This document shows, in pieces, positions 22,079-34,400 of a stretch of 64,000 nt of DNA. A program made the translations under genes and the position numbers. This stretch comes from Saposhnikovia divaricata (Eukaryota; Streptophyta; Magnoliopsida; Apiales; Apiaceae), in NCBI GenBank assembly GCA_036435485.1, contig CM071597.1:171536147-171600146 (forward strand), given 5' to 3'. The notes beneath the pieces were generated by a model. That model did no database searches. It was not told where the DNA came from and saw only the letters and a list, made by a program, of their open reading frames with translations. Each line of letters starts with the position of its first letter. The first letter of the stretch is position 1.

Positions 22079-22468
22079 ACTCTGTCGGGTCCTGCAGTTA
22101 CAACATTATTATTCATATCATTCTGTTTCACATTTGAATCAACACTAGAATCCTCCTGTTTTACTTCTTTCACAGTCCACTTAGGCTTAGAGTTAGACTT
22201 GGTCCTTCTCTTAGTGGATGTTGCCTTTTTACTAACATAGGCAGGCTTAGAAGTCTCAGCAGTTTGCATATAGGAACATCTGTCAGTAGACAGAATAGGA
22301 AAATTGAAACAAGTACTCATAACAACAATCTTGCATGGCATACAGTCAATATTATTACAGACGTCCACTTCTCTTTGCATGATGGGGGTTCTATGTAAGT
22401 TACCACTAACATTGGTCGCATTAACCTTGTTCTTGTTGGGTTTCTTACAAACAAATGTTAAATGTTGA
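22051..22468 (-). pseudogene. Sirevirus gag C-terminal tail, truncated
   Basis: The remaining frame starts mid-gene at 22468, where the giant-LTR element begins. It has Cys pairs, a basic stretch (KKATSTKRRTKSNSKPK) and ends AGPDRVWVPDAN, a conserved gag/protease border in this copia group. It overlaps the protease frame by a few codons in another frame, so a frameshift has probably occurred near 22060-22080. Capsid and zinc knuckle parts are not in the window. Confidence 0.75.
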
Positions 22469-25400
22469 TGTAAGAACCCCAAATTTTGGATATAATTAAA
22501 ACTTTTTATTATGTATTGAGGTAATGGTGAATAGTGATTACGACTACGATGTAACGATTGAGATAATGAATGAAAGGAATAGATTTGGATTCAAATGTTT
22601 ATATGCCATGAAGAATACTATTGGTTGACACTTTAGATAAGAATTATCTATCTCCTAGGGAATTGAGATTTGATAATTCTAAAGGAGAAGATTATTCTTA
22701 TGTCATCTAAATCGATAGTTGTTATTGGTCCAGTGGGTCCGTAAAAAGGTTAAGGAACGATCGAAAGAGATTAGGGACAATTGTACAACGCTAAGAGAAT
22801 AAGTAAAGAATAAAGAATGAATAGTATTTTTGGTGGAAAAGAGAATATTATGAGACGACACTATATAGAAGTACTCGGAACGGATTTCCGAGTTCGTAAT
22901 AGTGATCCAGGGGGAAAATAAGTGTATGTAAAAGCTGTCGGATTCTGAAAAATCGCAATTTTATTTTCTCCGAGAGTTCCTTGGACACTGATAGACTTAA
23001 GAATTTAACGAAGGGATTTAAGGAATATAAATTCGAAAGTTAGTAAGAAAGATGGAGAATGATAGTATTAATATTAAGAAGATTCCCGCTAAACCCTAAT
23101 TAGAAATCCGTGAAATATTCCTACGAACGATCAATCGAAACGAGCAATAAACGGACAAAGAAACAAGCAGAGATGCATGCACTTGCCATATGAAAATATC
23201 TAGCAACCAATCTAGTTACATTACTAACTAGAAACAAGTGAAGCAACCAAGTATTAGCCAATCCAACCTTAGTTAGCTTGTAAACCATCCAATGATCAAC
23301 ACTTGTCTCTCCAAAAACCTCATCCATGACATCACACCTTTATTAAAGATACTTTATCAAGATATTATCTAAATACATAGCAATAATACACCTTGGATGA
23401 GATAAGGGCAAGAGAAAAGCTAGAAACACAAGAACTCTCCAAACTGTCCAGCAAGACCATCAAGGAGAGAAAAATTCATATCTCCATTTCTATCCATGAT
23501 ACAATCACCAAATTTTAACCAAAGCCTCTCCACTCCATGGGCAATATTCACTCCAAATTTCATAGCAATCCAGGTAGTATAGCCTAGTCAAATCACCTCC
23601 CCAAGTTGAAGAAGCAAACTGTCCTGATGCTTGACAGTTTCTGGATTGATTTTTAAACGGCCATATCTCCTTCGTTTCTCAATGGAATTTGGTGTTCTTT
23701 AGCTTGTTGGAAATCTGGTTAGATTCTCTACAACTCTCCTTTAGGAGCCTCACCAAAAAAGCATGGTAAGGGCCTCGTTTTTGCAGATCTTTGAACTGAT
23801 GGATAGTAATTTTTAAGAACTAACTTTAGTTTTATTGTTTCTTTGGATGATCCAAGCTTGTTTAAGGTGTTCTAAGGGCTATACAAGGCTGATTAAGGCT
23901 AGGAAATATCCCAAAGAAGGTAATCCACTTGAAACCCTAGCTTTGTTTTGAAGATTTAAGCATGTTCTTGATGATATAAGATTAGTTATAGTATTAGCAT
24001 GATTATAAGCATGATTATGGATTTTGTTAGTGGATCTAAACATGGTTATGATATGATGTTAGTAGATGATTTTGGACAGATTGAGGTTGAGAAATATGTG
24101 TATGAGTTGTTTGGATGCCCGGTGTGTCTTGGTTGAATTGCTATGATTTTTAGAACGTTCGATATATAGCCGTCGTAATGCCGAATTTTTGTTAACACTT
24201 AGAAAACAAACGATAAAACTCGAGGTATAATCTCGGTTCGTATATACCGAGTGTGGGTATGATGACATGTCATAACAACGAACAAATGTCGGATCGTATC
24301 AGTAATAAAAAGAGTTACACTAAAAGGTGTATAACGAGATAATTCGAAAACGTGTTTTGATTTAAGTGAAGTTTATACCTAGACTTTTAAAACATGAATA
24401 GTGGTTAATATCGAATATTCTGATTGTTTTTAGATCATTGAGCAGACCCAGGACACGTTATCTCCACCCACACCTGATTACCAGGCAAGGGTTCAAAACT
24501 TTGAACCTGTTGTTGTGATAATATATATATGTGATTGCCATTTTACATATGCCATAGCATGCATGCCTATTGTCAAATTATATTATGATACTTGTTCCCT
24601 GAATTGATATTGGCTTATAGACAAGATACGAATTATCAGTTATAAGACGGATTGTTTTGATAAGACCCTTAGCGAAGGGCATATGATATTCACTCTTAAA
24701 TATAGACCGGGAGTCGGCATTTTGAGATATAGATAGTCGTGGAAACCCGGAGGGATTCCAACGGCAGATTATTATTTATTTTAAGGAATGTTATTATTAA
24801 ACGTTATTTATATTTCCATAAAGTATCAATTACTTGGAAATATTCGAGGAATGGTATTCGAGTATTATCTCAGTCGAGAGACATTAAATGAATGTTAGTT
24901 TCGAATATTCATTTAGAGTTGATTATTTAATGAATATTATTTTGATATTCATTAGAATGTTATTTATTAAATGAATATTACTTTCGAATATTCATTTAAG
25001 GTTTTATGTACTTGATGAATATTATTTTCAAATATTCATTTAAGGTTTGACTTATTTATTGAATATTATTTTAAATATTTATTGGAGTTTAATTATTTAA
25101 TGAATATTATTTCGAATATTCATTTAAGGAGGGATTTATTTAGTAAATAATTCCATATATTCATTCGAGGATTACTTACGAGCAGTATTATAAGTTAATA
25201 ATATTCTGTAATTATTATTGAGTTAATAAATATTCTTGGAATATTTATTTTATATTTTTAAATTCTTTTTAAAATGATTTATATTATTCGGAGATTATCT
25301 TTCATCTCCAGATATTAAGTAAAATATTTCGGAGTCTTTTTACAACTATTTTATCAAGGAAAGGTTCCCAACTCTTTATTTTTCATTTAAATCTATCTTA

Positions 25401-26166
25401 AAAGAATTTAAATGCTCGCTCAAACTTCCATATTATAGGGGAACCTACTTGAGCAATGTTATTTATCTTTTTGACTTCCCGGTCATAAATCTTGTAAAAC
25501 TATTCGTTTCGCTCGCAACTTGGTTGCTGTTTATCAATTGAATCATTGAGTAACCTTCTCATCATTCGAGGGGTAAGATTATAGGAACAAGATGGTATCC
25601 TCTCACAAGCAGCAGCTTGAGAGATATGATGTTGAATTTTCCTTTCAAACTAGATACGACTACTTTGTGGAGTCTTATCAACAAGTATCATACTTGGGGA
25701 AAGGGGGACGAACTTTACGTTCAGAGTCAAGAACTTCTTTTCGAACGTGGAGTCATGTAAGAGGCCGAGTAGCGCCGGTCCATCCCAATTGGACCAACCG
25801 TTGGCCGGGGAGATCTAACAGGGCGGTAGACAAGTAAATCCGTTAGCTCTTCCTTCTACCAGTAGTAAATCTAAATTGAGCTGTACAACCTGCGACTGAT
25901 CATCGTAAGGATTGGAACAGTGGGCACGGTGAATACTCCAGCAAAAGTTCATCATTTAAATTCATTTATTTTCTGCAACATTATCATTGTTGGCAGTATT
26001 GGAAAGTATTTATAATTGGAATTGCAATATTTTCCTGCAAGTTCCTCTTCTATGATAAATGATAATATCTTGCTTATCTTCGACATAGCAGATAATCCCA
26101 CCTATATTTGCATTTTGAGTTACCTTGGAACTTCATTGTTTATGTTATATTGGCATCATTTCCGTA
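22469..26166 (+). mobile_element. Partial giant LTR (LTR0), split by later insertion
   Basis: Starts TGTAAGAACCCCAAATTTT at 22469 and aligns with the LTR at 26167-31417 up to its ATCATTTCCGTA site (about 30920), where the next element is inserted. It is more diverged than the three LTRs to its right. It lacks about 380 bp between two ACTTAGAAA repeats (junction near 24200) and a further stretch near 25290. AT-rich palindromic units occur at 24890-25170. The remainder should lie beyond the window's right end. It was inserted into the Sirevirus; possible target bases are GTTGA (22464-22468). Confidence 0.8.
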
Positions 26167-28714
26167 TGTAAGAACCCCAAATTTTGGATATAATTAAAAC
26201 TTTTTATTATGTACAAAGGTAATGGTGAATAGTGGTTACGGCTACGATGTAATAGTTGATCTTCTGAATGAATGAATGGAATTCGATTTAAATATTTGTA
26301 TGTCTTGAAGAATGCTAACAGTTGACAACTTAGGTAAGAATAATCTATCTCCTAGGGGAATAAGATATGGCAATTCCAATCAGGAGAATCTTCTCATGTC
26401 ATCCAGATCGATAACGATTAGTCTAGTGGTTTCGTGAAAGGGTTAAGGAACGCCCGAGAAAGAACAAGGACATTGTCATAAATATAGGGAATAAAGGAAG
26501 AATAAAGAATAAATAGTGTTTTTGGTGGAAATGAGAATATTATGAGACGACACTATATAGAAGTATTCGGAACGGATTTCCGAGTTCGTATTAGTGATCC
26601 AGGGGGAAAATAAGTGTATGTAAAAGCTGTCGGATTCTGAAAAACCACACTTTTATTTTCTCCGAGAGTTCCATGGACACTGATAGACTTAAAGATTGAA
26701 CGAAGGGATTTAAGGAATTTAAATTCGAAAGTTAATAAAAAAGATGGAGAATGATAGCATTAATATTAAAGAGATTTCCGGTAAACCCTAATTAGAAATC
26801 CGTGAGATATTCCTCCGAATGATCAATGAAATTGAGTAATAACCGGACAAAGAAACAAGCAGAGGACCGAGATTCTTGCATGTGCAAGAGGATAAGGTCA
26901 AGTAACCAAGCTAGTTACAATGTTAACTAGTGGTATTAGAAAAAAATCACGTACTTAGCATGTTTTCATCATCCAACCACAAAATCCTAACACTTGTCCA
27001 CTTGATTGCATCATGGATGACCTATGCACTTTAATAAAGCCACTTTATGCTAGATATTATCCATATCCATCACAATAATTCACATTAGCCAAGGATTAGA
27101 TCAAGAGCAAGCCAAACACCATTCAAAGAAAAGTTCATATTTCCATTTCTATCCATGATCAAATCACCAAATTTTAACCATATAAGCTTCTCCAGTCCAT
27201 GAGAAAGGTTCGATCAAAATTTCATGGCAATCCAAGTAGTCTAGCCTAGTCAAATCCCTTCCCCAAGTTGAAGAAGCCAACCTGCCTGTTCTTGGCAGTT
27301 TCTGTCCAGCGGGAAAAGTGGGATCAAAAACCTAGTTAGAAAGCTTCAAATCTGATGATCTAGGACTCAAAACAAAGATTATGAAGAGGCCAAGATGTGG
27401 TAAAAATTTTAGAGCCAAACTCTTATTTTTCAATTTGTTATGAATTTTACAAGATGATGATGATTAATGATTTCTAGAAACTAACTTTGATTTCTTTGAT
27501 TCTTTGGTTGATCTAAAGTGTGTTAAGGCTAGACAAGGACCATACCAAGCTTTATAAGGCTATTACATACTCCAAGGAAGGTAGACCTCTTGAAACCCTA
27601 GATCTTGTTTTGAGAATTATGCATGTTCTTGATGGATTTAAGCTTGGTGATGATGTTAGTATGTTATAAGCATGATTAGTTAAGTGATTTAGTGATTTTG
27701 GTAACATGATGATAATGGTAAAGTAGATGTTCTTGGACAGATTTGGGATGAGAAATATGTGTATGAGTTGTATTGATGCCCAGTGTGGCTTGGTTGTGTT
27801 GCCATGATTTTTAGAACGTTCGATTTATAGCCATCGTAATGCCGAATTTTTGTTAACACTTAGAAACCAAGCATGGCAGTTGATATAACTTCCTGACCTT
27901 GGTAATATTATGAGTGGTCCTTGTAGATCTCGAGCCATAGATCTTTTTGCCGCAAGAATCGAAACATACCGACTTACGGTTTAGGAGTTATGGTCAAATT
28001 ACTAAAATTGGTTCGGACCCGTAAGTAAAAGTTTGTAACTTCAATTGAACCCTCGTAAGGAATGTTAATCAGTCATGAATCTTCGTTAATAAATACTAGA
28101 GGTCATAAGGAAGGTATGAGAGAAAACCACATGTCAAACGAATCGTTTTCCGATTTTATATAAATGTTTGAATCGAAGTTAAACGCGAACGAACCCCTTA
28201 AAAGTATAACTTTGGTTATAACTTAGAAAATGAACGATAAAACTCGAGGTATAATCTCGGTTCGTAATCGATCGACTTTAGAACTTATACGACTTAAGTA
28301 TATACCGAGTGTGGGTATGATGACATGTCGTAATAACGAACAAATGTCGGATCGTATCAGTAATAAAAAGAGTTACACTAAAAGGTGTATAACGAGATAA
28401 TTCGAAAACGTGTTTCGATTTTAGTGAAGTTATAATTAGACTTTTAAAATGTGTTAAGTGGTTAATCTCGAATGTTCTGATTGTTTATAGATCATCGAGC
28501 AGACCCAGGACACGCTATCTCCACCCACACCCGATTACCACGCAAGTGTTCAAAACTTTGAACCTGTCGTTGTGATTATATTAATATATATATATATATA
28601 TACATATATATGATTGCCGTTTTACATATGCCATAGCATGAATGCCTATTGTCAAATTATATTATGATACCTGTTCCCTGAATTGATATTGGCTTAGAGA
28701 CTAGATACGAATTA

Positions 28715-29014
28715 CTCCCTCCGTCCCAAATTGTAAGAGCTGGTTTGACTTTCACGGAGATTAAGAAAATTCTATTTGACTTGCTAGGTGGTAACATGTG
28801 GTTGGTTGGTTGTGAAAGTTGGTGTATAAAAAATGGGTAAAGTAGGATAGTAGTGGGTGTAATAGTGTTTATTTAATAAAGAAAGAGTATAAAATAGAGA
28901 AGTAGTGGGTGTAATAGTGAAAAGTAGTGTTAAAAAATAGTAAGTTTAGTAGGTTCATTCTTTTTGGGACGTCCCAAAAAGGAATAAGGGTCTTATAAAA
29001 TGGGACGGAGGGAG
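28715..29014. mobile_element. Stowaway-type MITE, 300 bp
   Basis: Terminal inverted repeats CTCCCTCCGTCCCA and TGGGACGGAGGGAG with a TA target duplication (28713-28714 and 29015-29016) are diagnostic of Tc1/mariner Stowaway elements. The empty site is seen in LTR 2 (near 39056, GAATTATCAG). No transposase is encoded. Confidence 0.95.
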
Positions 29015-29259
29015 TATCAGTTATAAGCCGGATTGTTTTGATAAGACCCTTAGCGAAGGGCATATGATATTCATTCTTAAATATAAACCGGGAGTCGGTA
29101 TTTTGAGATATAGATAGTCGTGGAAACCCGGAGGGATTCGAACGGCAGATTATTATTTATCTTGAGGAATGTTATTATTAAACATTATTTATATTTCCAT
29201 AAAGTATCAATTATTTGGAAATACTTCGAGGAATATTATTCGAGTATTATCTCAGTCGA

Positions 29260-29960
29260 GAAATGTTAAATGGATGTTAGTTTCGAATATTCATTTAGAG
29301 TTGATTATTAAATGAATATTACTTTCGAATATTCATTTAAGGTTTTATGTACTTGATGAATATTATTTTAAAATATTCATTGGAAGTTCTATTTACTTAA
29401 GGAATATTATTTCGATTATTTCTTTAAAGTTTTGATTACTAAATGAATATTATTTAGATATTCATTTAGAAGATTATTTATTAAATGAATATTATTTTTA
29501 AATATTCATTTAAGGTTTGACTTATTTATTGAACATTATTTTAAATATTTATTGGAGTTTAATTATTTAATGAATATTATTTCGAATATTCATTTAAGGA
29601 AGGATTTATTTAGTAAATAATTCCATATATTCATTTGAGGGTTACTTACGAGCAATATTATGAGTTAATAATATTCCTTAGTTATTATTGAGTTAATAAA
29701 TATTCTTGAAATATTTATTTAATTCTCTTAAATTCTTTTTAAAATGATTTATATTATTCTTGAATATTAATTTGAAGTCTTATTTACTTAACGAATATTA
29801 TTCCAAACATTCCTTTCAAAATTATTTATTAAATGAATATTATTTTTAATATTCATTTAAGTAATTATTTATTCAATAAATATTTTCTTCATATTCCTTC
29901 AAGGATTATTTTGAGAAATACTCTGATTAAAAATATTCTTTCATTCATTAAATACTTCCG
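29260..29960. repeat. Palindromic AAATGAATATT array in LTR 1
   Basis: At least eight units pair AAATGAATATT with AATATTCATTT across 3-9 bases, each a potential hairpin, spaced about 40-60 bp. The same array is in every giant LTR of both orientations, with unit gains and losses. Confidence 0.85.
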
Positions 29961-31417
29961 ACTCAATAAATATTCTATAAATATTTATTCAATACATGGA
30001 AACGACTTCAATGTTGTTTATTCTTCTTCAAATATTATCTTCGACCTTCGATCATTCTGAAAATTCGTCGGAGTCATACGATTAATATTATATTAAGAAA
30101 GGTCCTCAAGATTCCATTCTTCACTCGAATCTATCTCTTAAATTATAAGGGAACCTTACTTGAGAAAGGTTATTTATCTTGTTGACTTACCGGTCATAAT
30201 TTTTCCTTTTCACTCGCAACTTGGTTGCTATGGACTCATTAAGTCTGTGTGTACCTTCTCATCATTCGAGGGGTAAGATTGTTGGAACAATTTGATATCC
30301 ATTAACAAGCAAAAGCTTGGGAAATGTTGGTGAATTTTCCTTTCCAACTAGATACGACTACTTTGTGGAGTCTTATCAGCATGTATTTTACTTGGGGAAG
30401 GGAGGACAAACTCTACGTTTCAATGCTGTGGATTTATTTGAACTAGGAGTCGTGTGTAAGAGGCCGAGTCGCGCGGTCCATCACAAGGCCTAACCATTGG
30501 CCAGGGATTTACTATTAAAGGCAATCAACAAGTAGAGCCATCAGTTCTTCCTTCTACCGGTAGTAAACTATATTGGGCTGTACCATCCCCGACTGATCAT
30601 CAGGGAGTGGGACAGCTGGCGCGTGATAACTCCAGTATTGGTTCATCTCCCAAATTGGGAATTCCCTGCAACACGTATCGAAGAGACTTCTTTCAGGTTG
30701 ACGGTGTCTTCCGCAACACGTATCGAAGAGACTTTTTTCAGGTTGTAGGACTTCGAAAAATGTTAATAACTGGAATTGCAATATTTTCCTTGCAAGTTCC
30801 TCTTTATATGATAAATGATAATATCTTGTTTATTTTGATTTGGCAGATATTTCCACAAAATAAATACTTTAAGTTACCCTGTAACTTCATCGTTCATGTT
30901 ATACTAGCATCATTTCCGTAAATGCATGGCATATGGTTTGAAAGTTACTTTTGAACTGTTATATATTATCGTTCAGTTATACATTATTGTTGGTGGGCTA
31001 TTGCTCACCCTTGCTTTATTATTATATCACAACAACAGCTAGACCAGATGACTCGCACAAGGCGCACTCGACGCTGGCATGGACGATGAGACTACCAGAG
31101 CTGAAGAAGAAGCTATTGGTAGGATAGATTCAGTCTTTCAGTACCAAGTATATGGTCTAGTATGACTTATGCAGATGGATGGCAAAGAGTATGTATTTAT
31201 ATGGTAATTCTTTTGGGTTGTAAGAACTCATAATGTGCTTAATAAAATTTGGTAGTTACTCCGATTTCATCTTTGGGACTATAACGAGTGTGTTTTATAT
31301 TGTTGTGTTAAGTCATAAAGATGTAATTTATTTTATGTTGAAGTAAGTTCAAGTATTGTGGACAGAAATGGAGACCGTAACGACCGGATCCCGGACCCTG
31401 GATCTGGGGGTGTTACA

Positions 31418-31434
31418 GAAGTGGTATCAGAGCG
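31418..31434 (+). other. Primer binding site 1, tRNA-Met type
   Basis: GAAG plus TGGTATCAGAGCG directly follows the LTR end TGTTACA. It matches the initiator tRNA-Met 3' end and fixes the plus-strand orientation. Confidence 0.92.
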
Positions 31435-34400
31435 TACATTATAAACCCAGAGATGAGGTGACGTTAAAACAATAAATTCACCAAGATAATAAGAACTCTT
31501 GCCAAGTTCATAGTCGGACTACTTAATGTAGTGATGACATATAAAACCCTTATGGGAACTCTTAAGTATCATGATAGTAACTTAGCTCGTTATTGTATCC
31601 ACGAGTAAGGCGACAGACCTTAATGCATACGAGCAGCAGCGCGATGATGCTTTTTATGCTGAAGATCAGCGGGTAAATTCGATAGAGTACCCTACTGGAG
31701 ACCAGGAAGAGGTTCCAGCAGATAAGAAAATTCCTGATAGGATAAGGAGCTTAGTCTCGAGGAATGAGGGCTATAGCCAGAAAGACTGTGATGATTAAGG
31801 TATAGTGCTCAGAAAAGTGAGCATAAAGAACTAAGTTATTAGCAAGAGAATTGAAGATTCATGTTGGATTCGTAGCCGGACTACTGGATGTAGTACCAAC
31901 AAGTAAGATGGATTGGAAAAATTACTTGAGATCCTATTCGGGAATAGACGAGAATCCTTAGAGACTTTCATATTAACGAAGAAAGAGCTAGAGGGATGTA
32001 TGATTATCAAAGACATTGATATAGGACGAGGAGCAGAGTCCCTAGAAATAGTTGAGAGGAGGCAGTAAGTGCCATATCATTCGATAAATGAATTAGTATG
32101 AATATTGTCAGTAATAATCCGCCATGAGAAGGTAGATGTCATAGGTTATAATTTTTGGAACCAAATTGAGGTTAATGAGGTGGTTTTATTTAGTGAAATG
32201 TTCATTTTATGAATGAAATAGTTGGAAAGTAAAGACATTGGGAAGTGACAGCATGATTGGATAAAGTTATATAAGGAAGTAGTAAGCAAGACAATGATCT
32301 CAGAACCTATCGGAAGATAAGACCAGTGAGTCAATATGAACTCGTAATGAGACTATTGTCAGAGACTGAGTATAGAGTTATCGCAACACAGTTAAATGAT
32401 GAACCAGAAATGTTAGATGCATGTGATTCAGAGGAATATTAAATTCTTTCTTTTCGTTGAATGGATAATAGTAGTTACCTTAAGTTTACTCCGATGCGGA
32501 GTTATAATGGATCAAGTAATACGATCAGCAGTTAAAGAGAAAAATGTGAGAAAATCTTCCTGGATCTAAAAGATGGAATTGGTAATGACCAAGAGTTGGC
32601 ATTGCTTAATGGAAAAAGGAGACTTTGTGCTTCCAACGATGCTTCGCATAAAGGATTAGGATGTGTGCTTGCGCAGCACGATAAAGTACTTGCGGATGCA
32701 TTCGGATAGCACGGTCCACCAGATCGGATGGCCTTAGTAGTGCCAATTTTGTGGAACAACCAACTCCGACGGTAATGTGCCTTCTGAGACTAGTAGTCAG
32801 GTAGACTGACATTTGGTAATATTGAATATCAGGATGTATAGGTATCAGGACGTTGTGGCAGGTTTCAGTTTGAAACTGTTGATTCCCTTCTAAAGGGATG
32901 TATATAATTGGTTCCTCTCCAGTGGTTAAACTTCCAATCTGATGAAGATTATTTTGTTAACTATGACTGCTTATGATTCTACCTGCTTGGAGGTTCATAG
33001 AACTATTCTTCAGGTTTTGAAACTATTCTCCTTAATGTTACCAGTAGATGGATAGATTGACCAAAATTTCCCTAATTCTGGAAAGAACTTCAACGAATTT
33101 TGGAAATCCTTGTCTTTCTGATTATCAGAGAACATCATGGAAGAGAGTAGAAACTGGGGCGAACACCGTGAATTGGGTAAAGTAGTCGATATATGGGTTG
33201 GTGGTCAGATGCCGGTTATCGCGATCGATTGTAGAAATACAATGATGAAGTTAGATTGGACGAAAACAGGAAATGTAAGTAAGAAACCAGCCGGACTGAG
33301 AAACTCCGGGATTGACTTAAGTGAAAAGGCTGTTATGCCAGGAATGGTAAACTTGCGTGGCACGTGGGATTTATAAGAATAGTTGAAAAGATAAAAGTAG
33401 AGGAAAGGTCACCAGAGACGGTGCCGAGAAGTCGATTAAGACTCATATGGAGTAAAGTTTTGGAAAGGTAGAAAGGTATCAAAGAAGAAGGCACTATGCC
33501 GGCAATTGCTAGAAAAGTAATGCGATTAGCCAAACCCTTAAAATCATATATTTTATTTTAGTGTGGCCAGTTGAGGCCATGTCACAAAGGATTATCAAGT
33601 GACTAGACCAGTAATGAAAGGACAAAGCAGGGTTGCTTCTAAGTAAGCACCGACTGCAAGGGCTTCTGATATAAAGGAAACATTAATGAGATCGTAGGAA
33701 TCTTCTACTGTACCCTTTGCAACCCATGTTTCGATTGGGAATTTACTAGACTTCTTTTTGAAGTGGGGTCACCCGTACTAAAGTGATTCATGTGTATATG
33801 ATTGTCCAAGATTACGAGTAAAAATAGAAGTATAGTGACTTGAGATGATATGAGTTGGATTTGCTAAGGCAACAATGACCTGTAAGGATTATTTAAAAGA
33901 GTTCTGGAAAGAACATAGATAGAATTATTAGAGTATTGATCAATGACGTTTTGATATACCCTGTACCTAGAAAATACAGGAGGAATGATGAGGACGACCT
34001 AAGAAACCTTACAAGGAAAAAGTTAACATTCTGGGTTTCAAAATAGAAGCTTGGTAGAGAATGCAAGACACAATAACAATAATGCCAGATGAGGCATGTA
34101 TGAAACCATGATGGGGTATGGATGGAACCAAAGAAGGTTGAGATTATCCTAGAACAAGAAAGAACTAAGAAAACAAATATCCTAGGTATGATTGAGGGTA
34201 ACTTTGATAAAGTTCCCACGGGAAGGTGGAAGCAATGACTTATGGAAAAAGACTGATAGTTATATTTTTCTCCTTCAGCAGAGCTTAAGGGAGAATGCTT
34301 TCACCCAACAGTGATGAGAATGAGGTAGAAAATTTTGAGTTGGAATGTATCCAGAGAACATGGATTACAAGAAATTATTATTGTCAGGAATGTCCAATGA

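Larger units (their letters stand above)
3313..22468 (-). mobile_element. Sirevirus-like Ty1/copia element, degenerate and interrupted
   Basis: Right to left on the minus strand the parts are: gag tail (22468), protease, integrase, RT (to 19066), RNase H (11360-10834), a small ORF (10451-10173), a long downstream ORF (9505-3951), PPT and 3' LTR start (3762). The integrase-before-RT order is Ty1/copia; a very long extra ORF between RNase H and the 3' LTR is typical of Sireviruses. The 5' LTR and most of gag are missing from the window because the giant-LTR element starts at 22469. A hAT MITE and a complete copia element sit inside it. Many in-frame stops show it is old and inactive. Confidence 0.75.
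26167..31417 (+). repeat. Giant LTR 1 (5,251 bp)
   Basis: Starts TGTAAGAACCCC and ends GGGGGTGTTACA just before the primer site. It contains the Stowaway MITE (28715-29014), an AT microsatellite (28580-28610), the palindromic array (29260-29960), a duplicated ACACGTATCGAAGAGACTT stretch (30672-30735) and a conserved 3' part with the GCTATTGCTCACCC segment near 30990. It lacks about 47 bp present in LTRs 2 and 3 (near 27118). No ORF is believable. Confidence 0.92.

Noticed and set aside
25592..25837. 81-codon ORF in LTR0
   Set aside because: Homologous places in the other giant LTRs are not open and no start context or domain is seen.
28869..29063. 64-codon ORF
   Set aside because: Lies across the Stowaway MITE and its flank.
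33137..33376. 79-codon ORF (MEESRNWGEHRELG) also at 43212-43451
   Set aside because: Conserved between the two units because they are duplicates, but the corresponding stretch in the inverted element (about 53150-52920) has stops, and no domain is recognisable.
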